From a virus, in IMG/VR virus record IMGVR_UViG_3300041411_000160, positions 1 to 61,421 of that record: a stretch of 61,421 nucleotides of DNA; one strand, written 5' to 3'. The notes beneath the pieces were generated by a model that did no database searches, was not told the DNA's origin, and worked only from the letters and a program-made list of their open reading frames with translations. Made by a program: the position numbers and the translations under genes. This document shows, one piece after another, positions 17,327 through 25,901 of this stretch; the first letter of the stretch is position 1; every line of letters starts with the position of its first letter.

Positions 17327-18283
17327 ATGACGCTTTTATTTGACGGCTTTGAGCAGTTCTCCCGGACAGAACGGGTCAACCAGTTACTGCAGCTGGCGGG
17401 CTATAAGTTTGTCGGGACACCAACCGTCGCTGCCGGCCGCAAAGGCGGTAACAGCCTTGTCCTGTTTCACGCTTATCTCGAGCGGGAGTGGACGGTTAAG
17501 GCGGGCATCCTGACACACGGCTTCGCAATGAAGAGCGACGGGCGCGGGGCGATCTATGCGATTTACCTGCCCGGCAACTCAGCACCGCAGTACGTTGTGA
17601 GCGTGGACAAAACGACCGGTCTGGTGATGTCCGGTCCGGTGGGCACCGCAGCTCAGCCCGGTTATGCCTCGCCTATCATTGGCAGGTGGTATTACTTCGA
17701 GTTCGAGATTGACTTCAACAACTCTCAGATCCGGATGTACATCAACGGGAAGCTGGACAGCACAACGACCATGCCCGCTCCGATGGTGAACGCCATGGTG
17801 CTGAAGTTACGAATGAGCGCCTATGAGACGGTAAACGATGACAACGTCACCCGCTCACTGGATGACATGTATATCACTGACGCCGCGCGCTTAGGCCCGA
17901 TGCAGGTCACCACCCGCTTCCCTACTGCGACGCCTAAGGACGAATGGAGTATTCAAGGCGCGCCCTCCGCGCACGCAGCCGTGTCGCCGCCGATCGATAT
18001 GCTGGAGAAGTATATCTACAGCGGTACCGCCGACGCGGAAGACCAGTTTACCTCTTCGACGCAGCTGCCGGACACCGCACCGATTCGCCACGTTCAGCTG
18101 ATGACGCTGTACCGTAAAGCGACGTCGGACCCGATGAGTCTGGAGATTAACCTGGGCGGCGATAAAACCACGCTGACTAATATCCCGCGTGACTGGACTT
18201 TCCAGTACACTCCGATGTCCGCTGACGGGCTGGACGCGGGCAACATCGCTGGCACCGAGTTTGGTGTCAAACTGAAACTGTGA
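17327..18283 (+). CDS. Lectin-like tail protein, tandem paralogue 1
   Basis: 318 residues, first of four tandem related genes. Shared layout: an N-terminal LLFDGFEQF / YLxxAGY module, a LamG/concanavalin-like beta sandwich with WYYFEFEIDFNNSQIRMYIN, then a C-terminal half beginning VTTRFPTATPKDEWS. Such folds bind glycans or decorate virions. Start ATG 17327 follows GAGGCG. It is the most diverged in its C-terminal segment, lacking the RK-D-D-R-LG motif. Role as a tail fibre or decoration protein is inferred. Confidence 0.75.
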   Translation: MTLLFDGFEQFSRTERVNQLLQLAGYKFVGTPTVAAGRKGGNSLVLFHAYLEREWTVKAGILTHGFAMKSDGRGAIYAIYLPGNSAPQYVVSVDKTTGLVMSGPVGTAAQPGYASPIIGRWYYFEFEIDFNNSQIRMYINGKLDSTTTMPAPMVNAMVLKLRMSAYETVNDDNVTRSLDDMYITDAARLGPMQVTTRFPTATPKDEWSIQGAPSAHAAVSPPIDMLEKYIYSGTADAEDQFTSSTQLPDTAPIRHVQLMTLYRKATSDPMSLEINLGGDKTTLTNIPRDWTFQYTPMSADGLDAGNIAGTEFGVKLKL

Positions 18284-18289
18284 GGCACT

Positions 18290-19264
18290 ATGCTCAGATT
18301 TATGGAAGGCTTTGACCAGTTCAAAGGTATCGGCAGCGACGCGCTGAAAAGCTATCTGAACTCGGCGGGATACACGGCGGACGGTGCTATCGCGCTGGCA
18401 GAGGCTCGGGATAACACCCAGGTCTGTCTGCAGCTCGGCGATGGCACGGCAGCGACTGCCTCGCTTATCCGGACGTTCAGCAGCACGGCGCAGAAGGTTG
18501 TCATCGGCTTCGCGTACAACGCCAGCGTCCGTACCGACATCGCGGTAATCACCTCACTCGGCACCCTGTCGTGGAGCGCCACTACTGGCAAGGTCACCTT
18601 CGCTGGCGCCACGGGTACCGCCATCCTGCTGGTGGGCCTCTGGTATTACTTCGAGATCGTCGTGGATAAAGCGGGCGGTCTGGTGCAGCTCTGGATCAAC
18701 AACGGCAAAGACCTCGAAGCGCCGCTGCCGTCCAGCGCGCAGTTCCTCAATACCTTCGAGACCAAATGGGCCAGCTCTGACGATAAGAAGCTGCTGGACG
18801 ACGTCGTGTTTATCGACAGCGCGCCGGGCAAGTATGTCGACCGTGTCGGGCCTATCGCTATCCAGACGCGCCTGCCTACCCAGGACGTGGATAAAGAGTG
18901 GTCGCCGTCGAATGGTGCCAATCACTATGCCCTTGTGGACAACCAGCCACCTAAAGACGGCGAGTACGTCCAGTCTAATACCTCAGGTGCCTATGACACG
19001 TTCCTGTCCAATGACGGCCTGCCTGCGGACGCTCAGGTCATAGCGGTCGGCGTGACCGTCCTGAACAAAAAGTCCGACATCGATAACCGCCAGCTGGGCA
19101 TCCTTATCGGTCAGAAAGGGCAGGCTACGAAGGAAGTCGTGGACACTGCTCTATCCACTACCGCAAAATACAGCTACGCCGTGTTTGAGACGGCACCCAA
19201 CGACGCAGCGTGGAACCGAGAAAACACCACCAGCGTACCATTCGGCGTAGTGGTACGCCCTTAA
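18290..19264 (+). CDS. Lectin-like tail protein, tandem paralogue 2
   Basis: 324 residues, starting MLRFMEGFDQFKGI. It contains the family markers YLNSAGYT, WYYFEIVVDKAGGLVQLWIN, IQTRLPTQDVDKEWS and the C-terminal KKSDIDNRQLGILI. ATG 18290 follows GAGGCACT, 6 bp after the previous stop. Similar length and order of motifs to its neighbours indicate duplication followed by strong divergence. Confidence 0.75.
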   Translation: MLRFMEGFDQFKGIGSDALKSYLNSAGYTADGAIALAEARDNTQVCLQLGDGTAATASLIRTFSSTAQKVVIGFAYNASVRTDIAVITSLGTLSWSATTGKVTFAGATGTAILLVGLWYYFEIVVDKAGGLVQLWINNGKDLEAPLPSSAQFLNTFETKWASSDDKKLLDDVVFIDSAPGKYVDRVGPIAIQTRLPTQDVDKEWSPSNGANHYALVDNQPPKDGEYVQSNTSGAYDTFLSNDGLPADAQVIAVGVTVLNKKSDIDNRQLGILIGQKGQATKEVVDTALSTTAKYSYAVFETAPNDAAWNRENTTSVPFGVVVRP

Positions 19265-19273
19265 GGAGTCACC

Positions 19274-20305
19274 ATGTTTAAGTTTTGCGACGGCTTTGAT
19301 CACTATGCGGCTGATGGCGTTAAAGGCGCCACCGTACAGCCTTATCTCGAAGCGGCGGGCTACACCGTCCGTAACGCCTCAGACACGACGTTCGCTATTG
19401 CTCCGGGCAGACGAACCGGCGCGCACGCCCTGCAGTTCAGCGTGGCACGTAACTCTGCGACTAACGCCTCGCTGTCATGGGGCTACACCCCGTCAGGCGG
19501 CTATGCGTGCTTCGGCTTCGCGATGAACGCCAGCGGATCCCGTATGCGCATCTGCCGTATCGAGAACGTCATCGATGTCGATTGGGACGTCACCACCGGT
19601 AAAGTCATGGTCGGTGCGCAGCTGGGCGTGGCGGCGCTGATCCTGAACGCCTGGTATTACTTCGAGATTGAAATTGATATCGCGAATAAGGTTGCGCGCA
19701 TCTGGGCGAACAACGAGCTGCAGCTGACTGTCAGTCTGGCCAGCACCACGCTGCCGACGGTTTACAACATCGTCTGGGGTCAGGTCGGTACCGCACCGGA
19801 CGCGGGCGTACAGCTGCTGGACGACTTCTATGTTATCGATGGCTCGGGCGTCAACAACGTCGCTCGTCTGCAGCCGATTGAGGTCACCACCCGCTCACCG
19901 GATACGGACATCACAACCGAGTGGTCCATCGTGGCCAACGGCGCGACACCGGCACCGACGAATCACTACTCGATCGCGGCGCAGCTCGAACCCAACGCGG
20001 CCAACAAACCGTACCTGCAGTCGAATACGGCCGGCGCCACCGACCTGTTCCGTTCCAACTTCGCGTTGCCGACGGCTAACCAGATCTTCGCGGTGTCCGT
20101 GCTGGCGTATGCCCGTAAAGGTGACCTCGACGAGCGTGCTCTGGGATTACTGGTTCAGCCTGAGGGCGGCACCGAAAGCGAGGTACAACTGGCGCTCAGC
20201 GAGAACTTCAAATACTACCAGGCGACTTACGAGAAAGCACCGGGCGGTACCGACTGGAGCAAAAACTCCGTCGAGTCTCTGCGCTTCGGCATCCGCACAC
20301 GCTAA
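19274..20305 (+). CDS. Lectin-like tail protein, tandem paralogue 3
   Basis: 343 residues, starting MFKFCDGFDHYAADG. Family markers: YLEAAGYTV, WYYFEIEIDIANKVARIWAN, VTTRSPDTDITTEWS, YLQSNTAGATDLFRSN, then ARKGDLDERALGLL. ATG 19274 has the best Shine-Dalgarno of the array (AAGGAG). Closest to paralogue 2 by eye. Confidence 0.75.
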   Translation: MFKFCDGFDHYAADGVKGATVQPYLEAAGYTVRNASDTTFAIAPGRRTGAHALQFSVARNSATNASLSWGYTPSGGYACFGFAMNASGSRMRICRIENVIDVDWDVTTGKVMVGAQLGVAALILNAWYYFEIEIDIANKVARIWANNELQLTVSLASTTLPTVYNIVWGQVGTAPDAGVQLLDDFYVIDGSGVNNVARLQPIEVTTRSPDTDITTEWSIVANGATPAPTNHYSIAAQLEPNAANKPYLQSNTAGATDLFRSNFALPTANQIFAVSVLAYARKGDLDERALGLLVQPEGGTESEVQLALSENFKYYQATYEKAPGGTDWSKNSVESLRFGIRTR

Positions 20306-20314
20306 GGGGGCACC

Positions 20315-21628
20315 ATGAGCAACGTAATGATGGAGTCCTTCCAGCGTTTCGATCTGGGCGACTTCGACCTCGGAACAAAGCGTCCTATTCAGACGGATAA
20401 CGAATGGCGTGAGTTTGCCGGAAACAACGCCGTCGCTGACACAACCAATGGCCCGTACACCGCTAACATCGCGTATCACACGATGGGCATCTACCAGGAT
20501 CCCATCATCGCGAGTAAGAAGCGACTCGGCTTTGCCATCAATCCACCTAACGCTGGCCAGAACCAGTCAGGCGGCGGAGTGTATGGCCTGGAGAGATTGT
20601 TCAGTGCGCCTAAGACGAAATACGTCGTGGGCTTCCTGGCGCGCTTCAAGCTGGGCGCCTACATCCAGACGTCGAGCTACAACGCACCTCAGATGTTCGA
20701 GTTCTGCGCAGCCGGACGTTCGCGCCTTCTTAACTCAGCCACCATGCAACTCCGCTATTTCGTTGTTGGCGGTACCACGGCTGCGGCTCAGTCAGTTTTT
20801 GGCGCAGATAATGCTAACCAGCCAACCGTCAATTGGGCAGCGATGAGCAGTGCGGCCGTGAGTGCTGCGGGGGTTCCGACTTTCCGCATGAAGGGCGCTG
20901 CCGACCCGAACGCCGCGGGTATTCAGCTTAAGTACGATACTGACCACTTCTTCGAGGTCGAGGTCGACATCACGAACAAAACGCTGAAGGTGTGGGTGGA
21001 CGACGTCTACGCGGGGGCGGCAACGTGGAATGACACTTACGACGCGCCGTTGGCCAACGGGTTCCAGATTCGCCACGGCTACTGCTTTGGCCAGAACTTC
21101 GTCGCGAACGCAGACCTCGGCGGGGTTTACATCAGCGACATCTACTGTAATGACCTGTCCGACACCGTAACGCCAAACACGCGCCTGGGTAAAACCACTC
21201 GCGTGATGGGTGAAGCGCCCGACACTGACGTCGCTACGATGTTCACCCGTCCGGACACGTTTAACAGCAACAATGATGTGATTAACGACCCGATCGCGAA
21301 CACCGCTACCCCGACAAACTACCTGTCAGGCGACGGTGCCGGTACTGAGGATATGTACCAGACGGCTAACTCGATCATCGGTCAGTTTGCGGGGCAGGTG
21401 TATGCGGTTCAGATTCATGCACGTTATCAGAACGCCTCAGGTTCGTCGCACACGATGGCCATCACGGCTCAGGATGCGGCCACCAAAACGGAGAACAGCC
21501 TCGGTAATGTTGCGGCCGGCTCAGGTATTCAGATGAAGTCGGTCGTCCTGAACAAAACTCCATCCGGCGAGAACTGGACCCCAGCGAAAGCGGCGGCTCT
21601 CAAATACGGCTTTAAAATCGTCAACTAA
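20315..21628 (+). CDS. Lectin-like tail protein, tandem paralogue 4 (longest)
   Basis: 437 residues, starting MSNVMMESFQRFDLGDFDL. It keeps the family core in a more diverged form (HFFEVEVDITNKTLKVWVDD, then TRVMGEAPDTDVATMF and QVYAVQIHARYQNASGS) and has about 100 extra residues in the N-terminal half. ATG 20315 follows AAGGGGG. The extra length suggests a distinct binding surface or position on the tail. Confidence 0.72.
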   Translation: MSNVMMESFQRFDLGDFDLGTKRPIQTDNEWREFAGNNAVADTTNGPYTANIAYHTMGIYQDPIIASKKRLGFAINPPNAGQNQSGGGVYGLERLFSAPKTKYVVGFLARFKLGAYIQTSSYNAPQMFEFCAAGRSRLLNSATMQLRYFVVGGTTAAAQSVFGADNANQPTVNWAAMSSAAVSAAGVPTFRMKGAADPNAAGIQLKYDTDHFFEVEVDITNKTLKVWVDDVYAGAATWNDTYDAPLANGFQIRHGYCFGQNFVANADLGGVYISDIYCNDLSDTVTPNTRLGKTTRVMGEAPDTDVATMFTRPDTFNSNNDVINDPIANTATPTNYLSGDGAGTEDMYQTANSIIGQFAGQVYAVQIHARYQNASGSSHTMAITAQDAATKTENSLGNVAAGSGIQMKSVVLNKTPSGENWTPAKAAALKYGFKIVN

Positions 21629-21637
21629 GGCGGACCG

Positions 21638-23677
21638 ATGGCCGTAAATATCTTCAGCGTATCGAAGCAATGGTTAATCCAGGACAAGCCGCGTGGGCGG
21701 CTGTTCTCGGAAAGCCGGGATATGCTGACTTCAACTAAACCGCCTGGCAGCATCGTTTTCGAAATGACGATGGCGAAACAGTGGCTGATTCAGGATAAGA
21801 CCCGCGGCCAGCTTTACGCCCAGAGCATCGAATACCTCACAGCCACCGCTAAGCCCGGTGAGCCGACTCGCCTCTATAAGCAGTACAAACAGATCCTGTA
21901 TCGCGGTGTAGACTTCGCGCTGTACCACGTCAGCAAAGACGTGCTGCAGGTGCTGGACCGCGTGCCATCGATCGCCGCTATTTACCGACAGAACAAGATG
22001 GCGGTGACCAGCTCGCGTCCGGTTAAACCTATGGCCGAAGTCATCTCCATCGAGACGGTAAAGCAGGCCACGTCGCTGGTCACGATGAAGACGGAGGCCG
22101 GTGGCTTCCCGTGGTCTATCACTCGTTATGCTGAGGCCCGCAATCTGGTTGTGCAGGCCCGGCCAAATACCGTCATCTCATACGAGAACGTTAAACAGGC
22201 CCGCGTCCTCGTCACTGGCCGCACACCGATCCCTTCGCCGGGCGACACCCTCAGTACCGAACGTGCGGCTCAGGCGCGGATGCTGGTGTGCCAGTCTATC
22301 GATATTCCGTACCAGCCGGTCTCAGGTGAGTACACGCGACAGATGCGGTCGCTGGTGGTGCAGCACGTCGACTACCCGACGGCTTATCGATCTGCGGTGT
22401 CGGTTGGCCAGCAGGTCATGAAGGTCGCCCAACGTCGTCCGTCAGCGCGCCTTCCGCAGTCAACGACCACGGTTGGCCAACAGGTGTCACAGGTCGTACA
22501 GCGTCGCGCTGCTGCCGGTCTGCCGCAGAGTAACACTGATGCGGCCGGCGTGTTCTCGCAGGCGGTGGTAGGCACCGTGATGGACGTCGTGTTCGGCATC
22601 CAGATGACCAAACTGGTGCGCCAGCTGACCGCGCAGGCGACCACCATGCCGGTACCGTTCGGCCTGCAGATGACGAAGCAGTCCCGACTGAAGGTGGCGC
22701 AGGCTTTACCGATGACGCTACCGATCAGCAGCGAGCGCGTTCGTCAGCTGACCACGTTTGTTCTGCAGGGCTCAGACTACCCTCAGCCGTCGGATATGCT
22801 GACGAAAGAGCGCGTGAAAACCGTGAAGATGCTGACCATGCAGCACGCGGATTACCCGTCAGCGGAGATCAGGTCGTTCACCGTTTACGCCCAGAGCCGA
22901 CTGGTATTTGCGTCTGGCGCCAATAGCAGCGATTACCCAAAACCAGAGGACATTTACAACGCGAGCAAGTACACTTTCGCCGCAGCTGTGAGAGAGCTGG
23001 TACCGCAGCGTTTCCTGATTGACCTGCCGATCTCCCGCACCCGGGTGCCTCAGCTGCGCACCAAAGTCGCTTCTTACCTCAAGATGTCGACGCTGGAAGA
23101 GCTGGCCAACACCGGGTCGTTCGTTTCGCAGGTGATGCAGCGTGTCGGTCTGAAGGCGGATTATCCGTCGACATCCGTACCGGTATCACACATGGACGTG
23201 CTGCAGACGCTGGAGCATGTGGCCATCGTTTCATACTATCCACCAGCAACAGTACCGGTGGACGCCATCGTCAGCCAGGTTACAGAGTCAGCAGCGCTGC
23301 AGTCGGCGTATCCTGATCCTGCCAGCCTGTCTGCGCCAGTTAACGTTCTGGCCATCGCAGAACAATCTGCGTACGAAACAGCATATCCTGCTGCTGGCGA
23401 CCTGCACGCGCCCGTGGTACTGTTCCAGCTGGCTACGCACTCAGCGAATAAGACGTCATATCCGGATAAGGGAGCCATCCTTTCTTACTCGAACGTGACC
23501 CAAACTTCGCAGCAGACAGCGTTCAAGGCCACTTACCTGGGCAAAGATGTACCGCAGTCTACGCTTAAGGTAAATCAGGTACGGCATCAGGTAGCACGCC
23601 GTGACCTGACGATGTATCAGATGCCGACGCCTCCCCGAAGACACCGCGTGCGGGTAGTGTGTCGAATAGTGTACTGA
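21638..23677 (+). CDS. Repeat-containing tail protein
   Basis: 679 residues made largely of short degenerate repeats. At the C-terminal end, units begin with YP every 24-25 residues (SAYPDPASLSAPVN, TAYPAAGDLHAPVV, TSYPDKGAILSYSN). Looser DYP-starting units of about 27 residues occupy the middle. The N-terminus has a duplicated SKQWLIQDKPRG / AKQWLIQDKTRG. No catalytic or binding motif was recognised. Position at the end of the tail block with a terminator directly after suggests a fibrous virion protein. Confidence 0.75.
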   Translation: MAVNIFSVSKQWLIQDKPRGRLFSESRDMLTSTKPPGSIVFEMTMAKQWLIQDKTRGQLYAQSIEYLTATAKPGEPTRLYKQYKQILYRGVDFALYHVSKDVLQVLDRVPSIAAIYRQNKMAVTSSRPVKPMAEVISIETVKQATSLVTMKTEAGGFPWSITRYAEARNLVVQARPNTVISYENVKQARVLVTGRTPIPSPGDTLSTERAAQARMLVCQSIDIPYQPVSGEYTRQMRSLVVQHVDYPTAYRSAVSVGQQVMKVAQRRPSARLPQSTTTVGQQVSQVVQRRAAAGLPQSNTDAAGVFSQAVVGTVMDVVFGIQMTKLVRQLTAQATTMPVPFGLQMTKQSRLKVAQALPMTLPISSERVRQLTTFVLQGSDYPQPSDMLTKERVKTVKMLTMQHADYPSAEIRSFTVYAQSRLVFASGANSSDYPKPEDIYNASKYTFAAAVRELVPQRFLIDLPISRTRVPQLRTKVASYLKMSTLEELANTGSFVSQVMQRVGLKADYPSTSVPVSHMDVLQTLEHVAIVSYYPPATVPVDAIVSQVTESAALQSAYPDPASLSAPVNVLAIAEQSAYETAYPAAGDLHAPVVLFQLATHSANKTSYPDKGAILSYSNVTQTSQQTAFKATYLGKDVPQSTLKVNQVRHQVARRDLTMYQMPTPPRRHRVRVVCRIVY

Positions 23678-23686
23678 TATGAAACA

Positions 23687-23706
23687 ACGGGCTTCGGCCC
23701 GTTTTT
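23687..23706 (+). terminator. Intrinsic terminator between tail and lysis modules
   Basis: Perfect stem ACGGGC/GCCCGT with a TTCG tetraloop and a T tract. It lies 10 bp after the tail block. Confidence 0.85.
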
Positions 23707-23722
23707 ATTGAGAGGCCGAACT

Positions 23723-24055
23723 ATGTCGAACAGTACCATTCCAGGAGATCGAGAGACCGGCGTGAAGCTGGACTTAACGATTAACCTACCCACTATCCTC
23801 TCCATCTTCGCAATGATTGCGGGCTCCATCACCTACGTTAACAGCCAGATTACGTCGCTGAACAATCAGCAGCTGGTGACCGTGGGCGACGTAAAGGTGC
23901 TGCAGACGCAGATGCTGGCGTTAACGTCGGCTCAGATGTCCCTGCGTGCAGATACGGCCGGCCAAATCTCACAGATGCGGGCGGAAGTAAGAGGTGACCT
24001 GCGCGACCTGAAAGTCAGCGTCGACCAGATCAAATCTGAGAACAACGGGAGATAA
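23723..24055 (+). CDS. Single-pass membrane protein of the lysis cassette
   Basis: 110 residues from ATG 23723; an upstream TTG at 23708 is in frame but less likely. A polar N-terminus is followed by one hydrophobic helix (residues about 21-42, LPTILSIFAMIAGSITYVNS) and a long amphipathic or coiled C-terminus. It is directly upstream of the endolysin. It could be a holin or antiholin partner, or a membrane-anchored structural factor. I cannot decide from sequence. Confidence 0.65.
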   Translation: MSNSTIPGDRETGVKLDLTINLPTILSIFAMIAGSITYVNSQITSLNNQQLVTVGDVKVLQTQMLALTSAQMSLRADTAGQISQMRAEVRGDLRDLKVSVDQIKSENNGR

Positions 24056-24060
24056 TCACC

Positions 24061-24573
24061 ATGGCTGAAATCACAGCAGAAGCCGCCGGGGGTCGCAACG
24101 TCGTCGCGTTCCTCGATATGCTCCGCTACTCCGAGATCGGGGAGGCGCTGCTTAAGCGGTCGGACCGTGGCTACAACGTCATCGTTGGCAGCTACTACCG
24201 GAACGCAGACGACTTCAATCTTAACCTGATGAAGACCTACACCGACCACCCGAACGTTCTGGTTCGTCTGCCGAAGCTGGGCATCTCGTCCACTGCAGCG
24301 GGCGGCTACCAGATCCTCGCGCGCTACTGGAAGGTGTATAAAGTGCAGTTGCGCCTGCCTGACTTCAGTCCGCTGTCTCAGGACAAGGTGGCGCTGCAGC
24401 TGATCCGCGAGTGCAAAGCGCTGGACGACATTAAAGCTGGCCGGTTCGATGCCGCCGTCTTTAAATGCAAGTCCCGCTGGGCGTCCCTGCCCGGTGCCGG
24501 TTATGGCCAGAACGAGCACTCCCTGGTCAAACTGCGCAATGCCTTCCAGCTGGCGGGGGGTGTGCTCGCGTGA
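24061..24573 (+). CDS. Endolysin, lambda R-type lytic transglycosylase
   Basis: 170 residues closely following lambda gpR: NVVAFLDMLRYSEIG, GYNVIVGSYY, SSTAAGGYQILARYW, LPDFSPLSQDKVALQLI, then WASLPGAGYGQNEHS. The catalytic glutamate is expected at Glu25 in YSE. The enzyme cleaves the MurNAc-GlcNAc bond forming a 1,6-anhydro product. There is no signal peptide, so release needs a holin; two membrane proteins flank it. Confidence 0.95.
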   Translation: MAEITAEAAGGRNVVAFLDMLRYSEIGEALLKRSDRGYNVIVGSYYRNADDFNLNLMKTYTDHPNVLVRLPKLGISSTAAGGYQILARYWKVYKVQLRLPDFSPLSQDKVALQLIRECKALDDIKAGRFDAAVFKCKSRWASLPGAGYGQNEHSLVKLRNAFQLAGGVLA

Positions 24574-24851
24574 ACCTACTGAGCCGCATCATTATGGGGC
24601 TGTTCGCCTCTGCGGGTGACGGCTCGGTATCCCTCAGCAAAACGATGAAACTGGTCGGCTTCATAACCGTCACCTACATCGTGCTGCTGCAGGCACACCG
24701 AGGCACGCTGGCCGGTGAAACATTCCTGATGTACTTTGGCCTGGTCATAGGGAACGACCAGATAGGCAAATGGCAGAGTATCCAGCGCGAGAAAGCACAG
24801 CTGGACGTCGCCGATTCAGGACAAAACGATAATGGGAAACCCAGCGCTTAG
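24570..24851 (+). CDS. Holin candidate
   Basis: 93 residues from GTG 24570, overlapping the endolysin stop by 4 bp (GTGA); ATG 24594 is an alternative. After the motif MGLFASAGDGSVSLSKTMKL come two hydrophobic helices (LVGFITVTYIVLLQA and FLMYFGLVIGN) and a charged C-terminal tail. This is the class II holin-like layout and fits a gene next to endolysin and spanins. The family resembles DUF2644-type phage proteins. Confidence 0.65.
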   Translation: MNLLSRIIMGLFASAGDGSVSLSKTMKLVGFITVTYIVLLQAHRGTLAGETFLMYFGLVIGNDQIGKWQSIQREKAQLDVADSGQNDNGKPSA

Positions 24852-25359
24852 TTTTGCCGGCCGGCTGGTGGCCATCCTCGTCGGTCTGGCGCTGCTGGTT
24901 GGCGCCGGTTACTGGTGGGGCCACTCCGACAGCGAATCGAAATGGAAGCTGGCGTGGTCGGAGCGCGATGGCCGGGACCGCGAATCACAGCGAGCCTTCA
25001 CTGAACAGCAACGCCGCATAGAGCTCCAGCGGCAGGGAGAACTCGATGAAATACAACGACAGTACGCAACTAAGCTGGCTGCAGCGGATGCTAACCTTAA
25101 TGCTGCTCGCGTTCAGTCTAAGCGGTTGCAGTCAGGGATCGACGTCGCCCTCGCCCAGCTCCGAGCAGGTGGCCGCGATACCGACTCTTCCGCCCAGCGC
25201 CAGGCAAAAGACCAGACCGGATATCTGCTCGCCGAGCTGTACCGAGAGATTAACGATCGATCAGTCGCGCTGGCAGGAGAAGCTGACGACGCCTGGCTCC
25301 GAGGAAAGCAGTGCGAAGCCAGCTACGATGCGTTAACATTGAAAAAGGCGGCAAGATAG
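24832..25359 (+). CDS. Rz: Inner-membrane spanin (Rz-like)
   Basis: 175 residues. The N-terminal helix (LVAILVGLALLVGAGYWWG) is followed by a long periplasmic coiled coil rich in Gln/Arg/Glu, typical of DUF2514/Rz i-spanins. It overlaps the holin candidate by 20 bp. Together with the o-spanin encoded inside it, it fuses inner and outer membranes in the last lysis step. Confidence 0.85.
   Translation: MGNPALSFAGRLVAILVGLALLVGAGYWWGHSDSESKWKLAWSERDGRDRESQRAFTEQQRRIELQRQGELDEIQRQYATKLAAADANLNAARVQSKRLQSGIDVALAQLRAGGRDTDSSAQRQAKDQTGYLLAELYREINDRSVALAGEADDAWLRGKQCEASYDALTLKKAAR
25046..25336 (+). CDS. Rz1: Outer-membrane spanin lipoprotein (Rz1-like), embedded in Rz
   Basis: 96 residues, completely nested in Rz in the +1 frame. 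Signal peptide residues 1-27 end in the lipobox LSGC (AFSLSGC). The mature part is short, Ser/Pro/Thr-rich and proline-containing. Start ATG 25046 follows GGGAGAACTCG. Nested Rz1 is the classical lambda arrangement, so this is a real overprinted gene despite being fully internal. Confidence 0.85.
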   Translation: MKYNDSTQLSWLQRMLTLMLLAFSLSGCSQGSTSPSPSSEQVAAIPTLPPSARQKTRPDICSPSCTERLTIDQSRWQEKLTTPGSEESSAKPATMR

Positions 25360-25364
25360 CCGCC
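25342..25364 (-). terminator. Intrinsic terminator for the leftward early operon
   Basis: Read on the minus strand: GGCGGC, loop TATCTT, GCCGCC, then five T. It overlaps the 3' end of Rz and stops leftward transcription before it enters the lysis genes from the opposite side. Confidence 0.8.
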
Positions 25365-25386
25365 GTAACACTGGATTTCCCTTTTC

Positions 25387-25416
25387 GCGGTCAGCCCACA
25401 CTGGCCGCTTCTTTTT
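25387..25416 (+). terminator. Intrinsic terminator for rightward late transcription
   Basis: Stem GCGGTCAG/CTGGCCGC (one G-T pair) with loop CCCACA, followed by a T-rich run. It overlaps the last codons of the converging minus-strand gene, so the two convergent units end in interlocked terminators at 25342-25416. Confidence 0.75.
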
Positions 25417-25633
25417 CTACCCGCATCCACACCCTGCAATGCAGCTTACAACGATAGTGATGCGCCCTGCGCTGATACTGATGGCCGACATGGTAGACCG
25501 CCTCGTCGTACTTAGTGCGCGTCACCAGCGTGTATGGGTAATAAATCTTCCCGGGCTTCACGCCTTCGAAATAGAATCGGGTACCGTCCGGACAATCCCG
25601 CAGGCGGGTGAGCCGGTATCTCTCTTTAGCCAT
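25391..25633 (-). CDS. Hypothetical small basic protein
   Basis: 80 residues from ATG 25633 (MAKERYRLTRLRDCPDGTRF), with AGGAAAG upstream; the 97-residue form from 25684 overlaps the upstream gene and is less likely. Rich in Arg/Tyr/His with a Pro-Gly-Lys beta segment (VKPGKIYYPYTLV). No family recognised. Last gene of the leftward operon. Confidence 0.65.
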   Translation of the reverse strand: MAKERYRLTRLRDCPDGTRFYFEGVKPGKIYYPYTLVTRTKYDEAVYHVGHQYQRRAHHYRCKLHCRVWMRVEKEAASVG

Positions 25634-25901
25634 TCTTTCCTGCCTTAGGGCGCCGTGTGCGCAACTGTTGGAGGTAGAGACCATCTGGCCGGATGTTCTT
25701 AGTGAACGGACTACCTCCGAACCGGTAGAAAGTCAGTTGCACTAAACGCCCTAGCCTGATTTTATCTACGTCGGCCACGGTGTTGAACATGCGTCGCGCA
25801 TTCATGCCACGTTCAGCTGGAACTACGCTTATTTTCATACCGCGCTGGACGTCACGCCCGCGGATCAGCTTGCAGTGCGATATCTTCTGATTAGTCGTCA
25901 C
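25626..25901 (-). CDS. Hypothetical small protein
   Basis: 91 residues, GTG start at 25901 overlapping the upstream gene by 11 bp and the downstream gene by 8 bp. Basic, with a central LGRLVQLTFYRFGG segment; no recognisable motif. The dense overlaps argue for translation as part of the operon. Confidence 0.6.
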   Translation of the reverse strand: MTTNQKISHCKLIRGRDVQRGMKISVVPAERGMNARRMFNTVADVDKIRLGRLVQLTFYRFGGSPFTKNIRPDGLYLQQLRTRRPKAGKNG

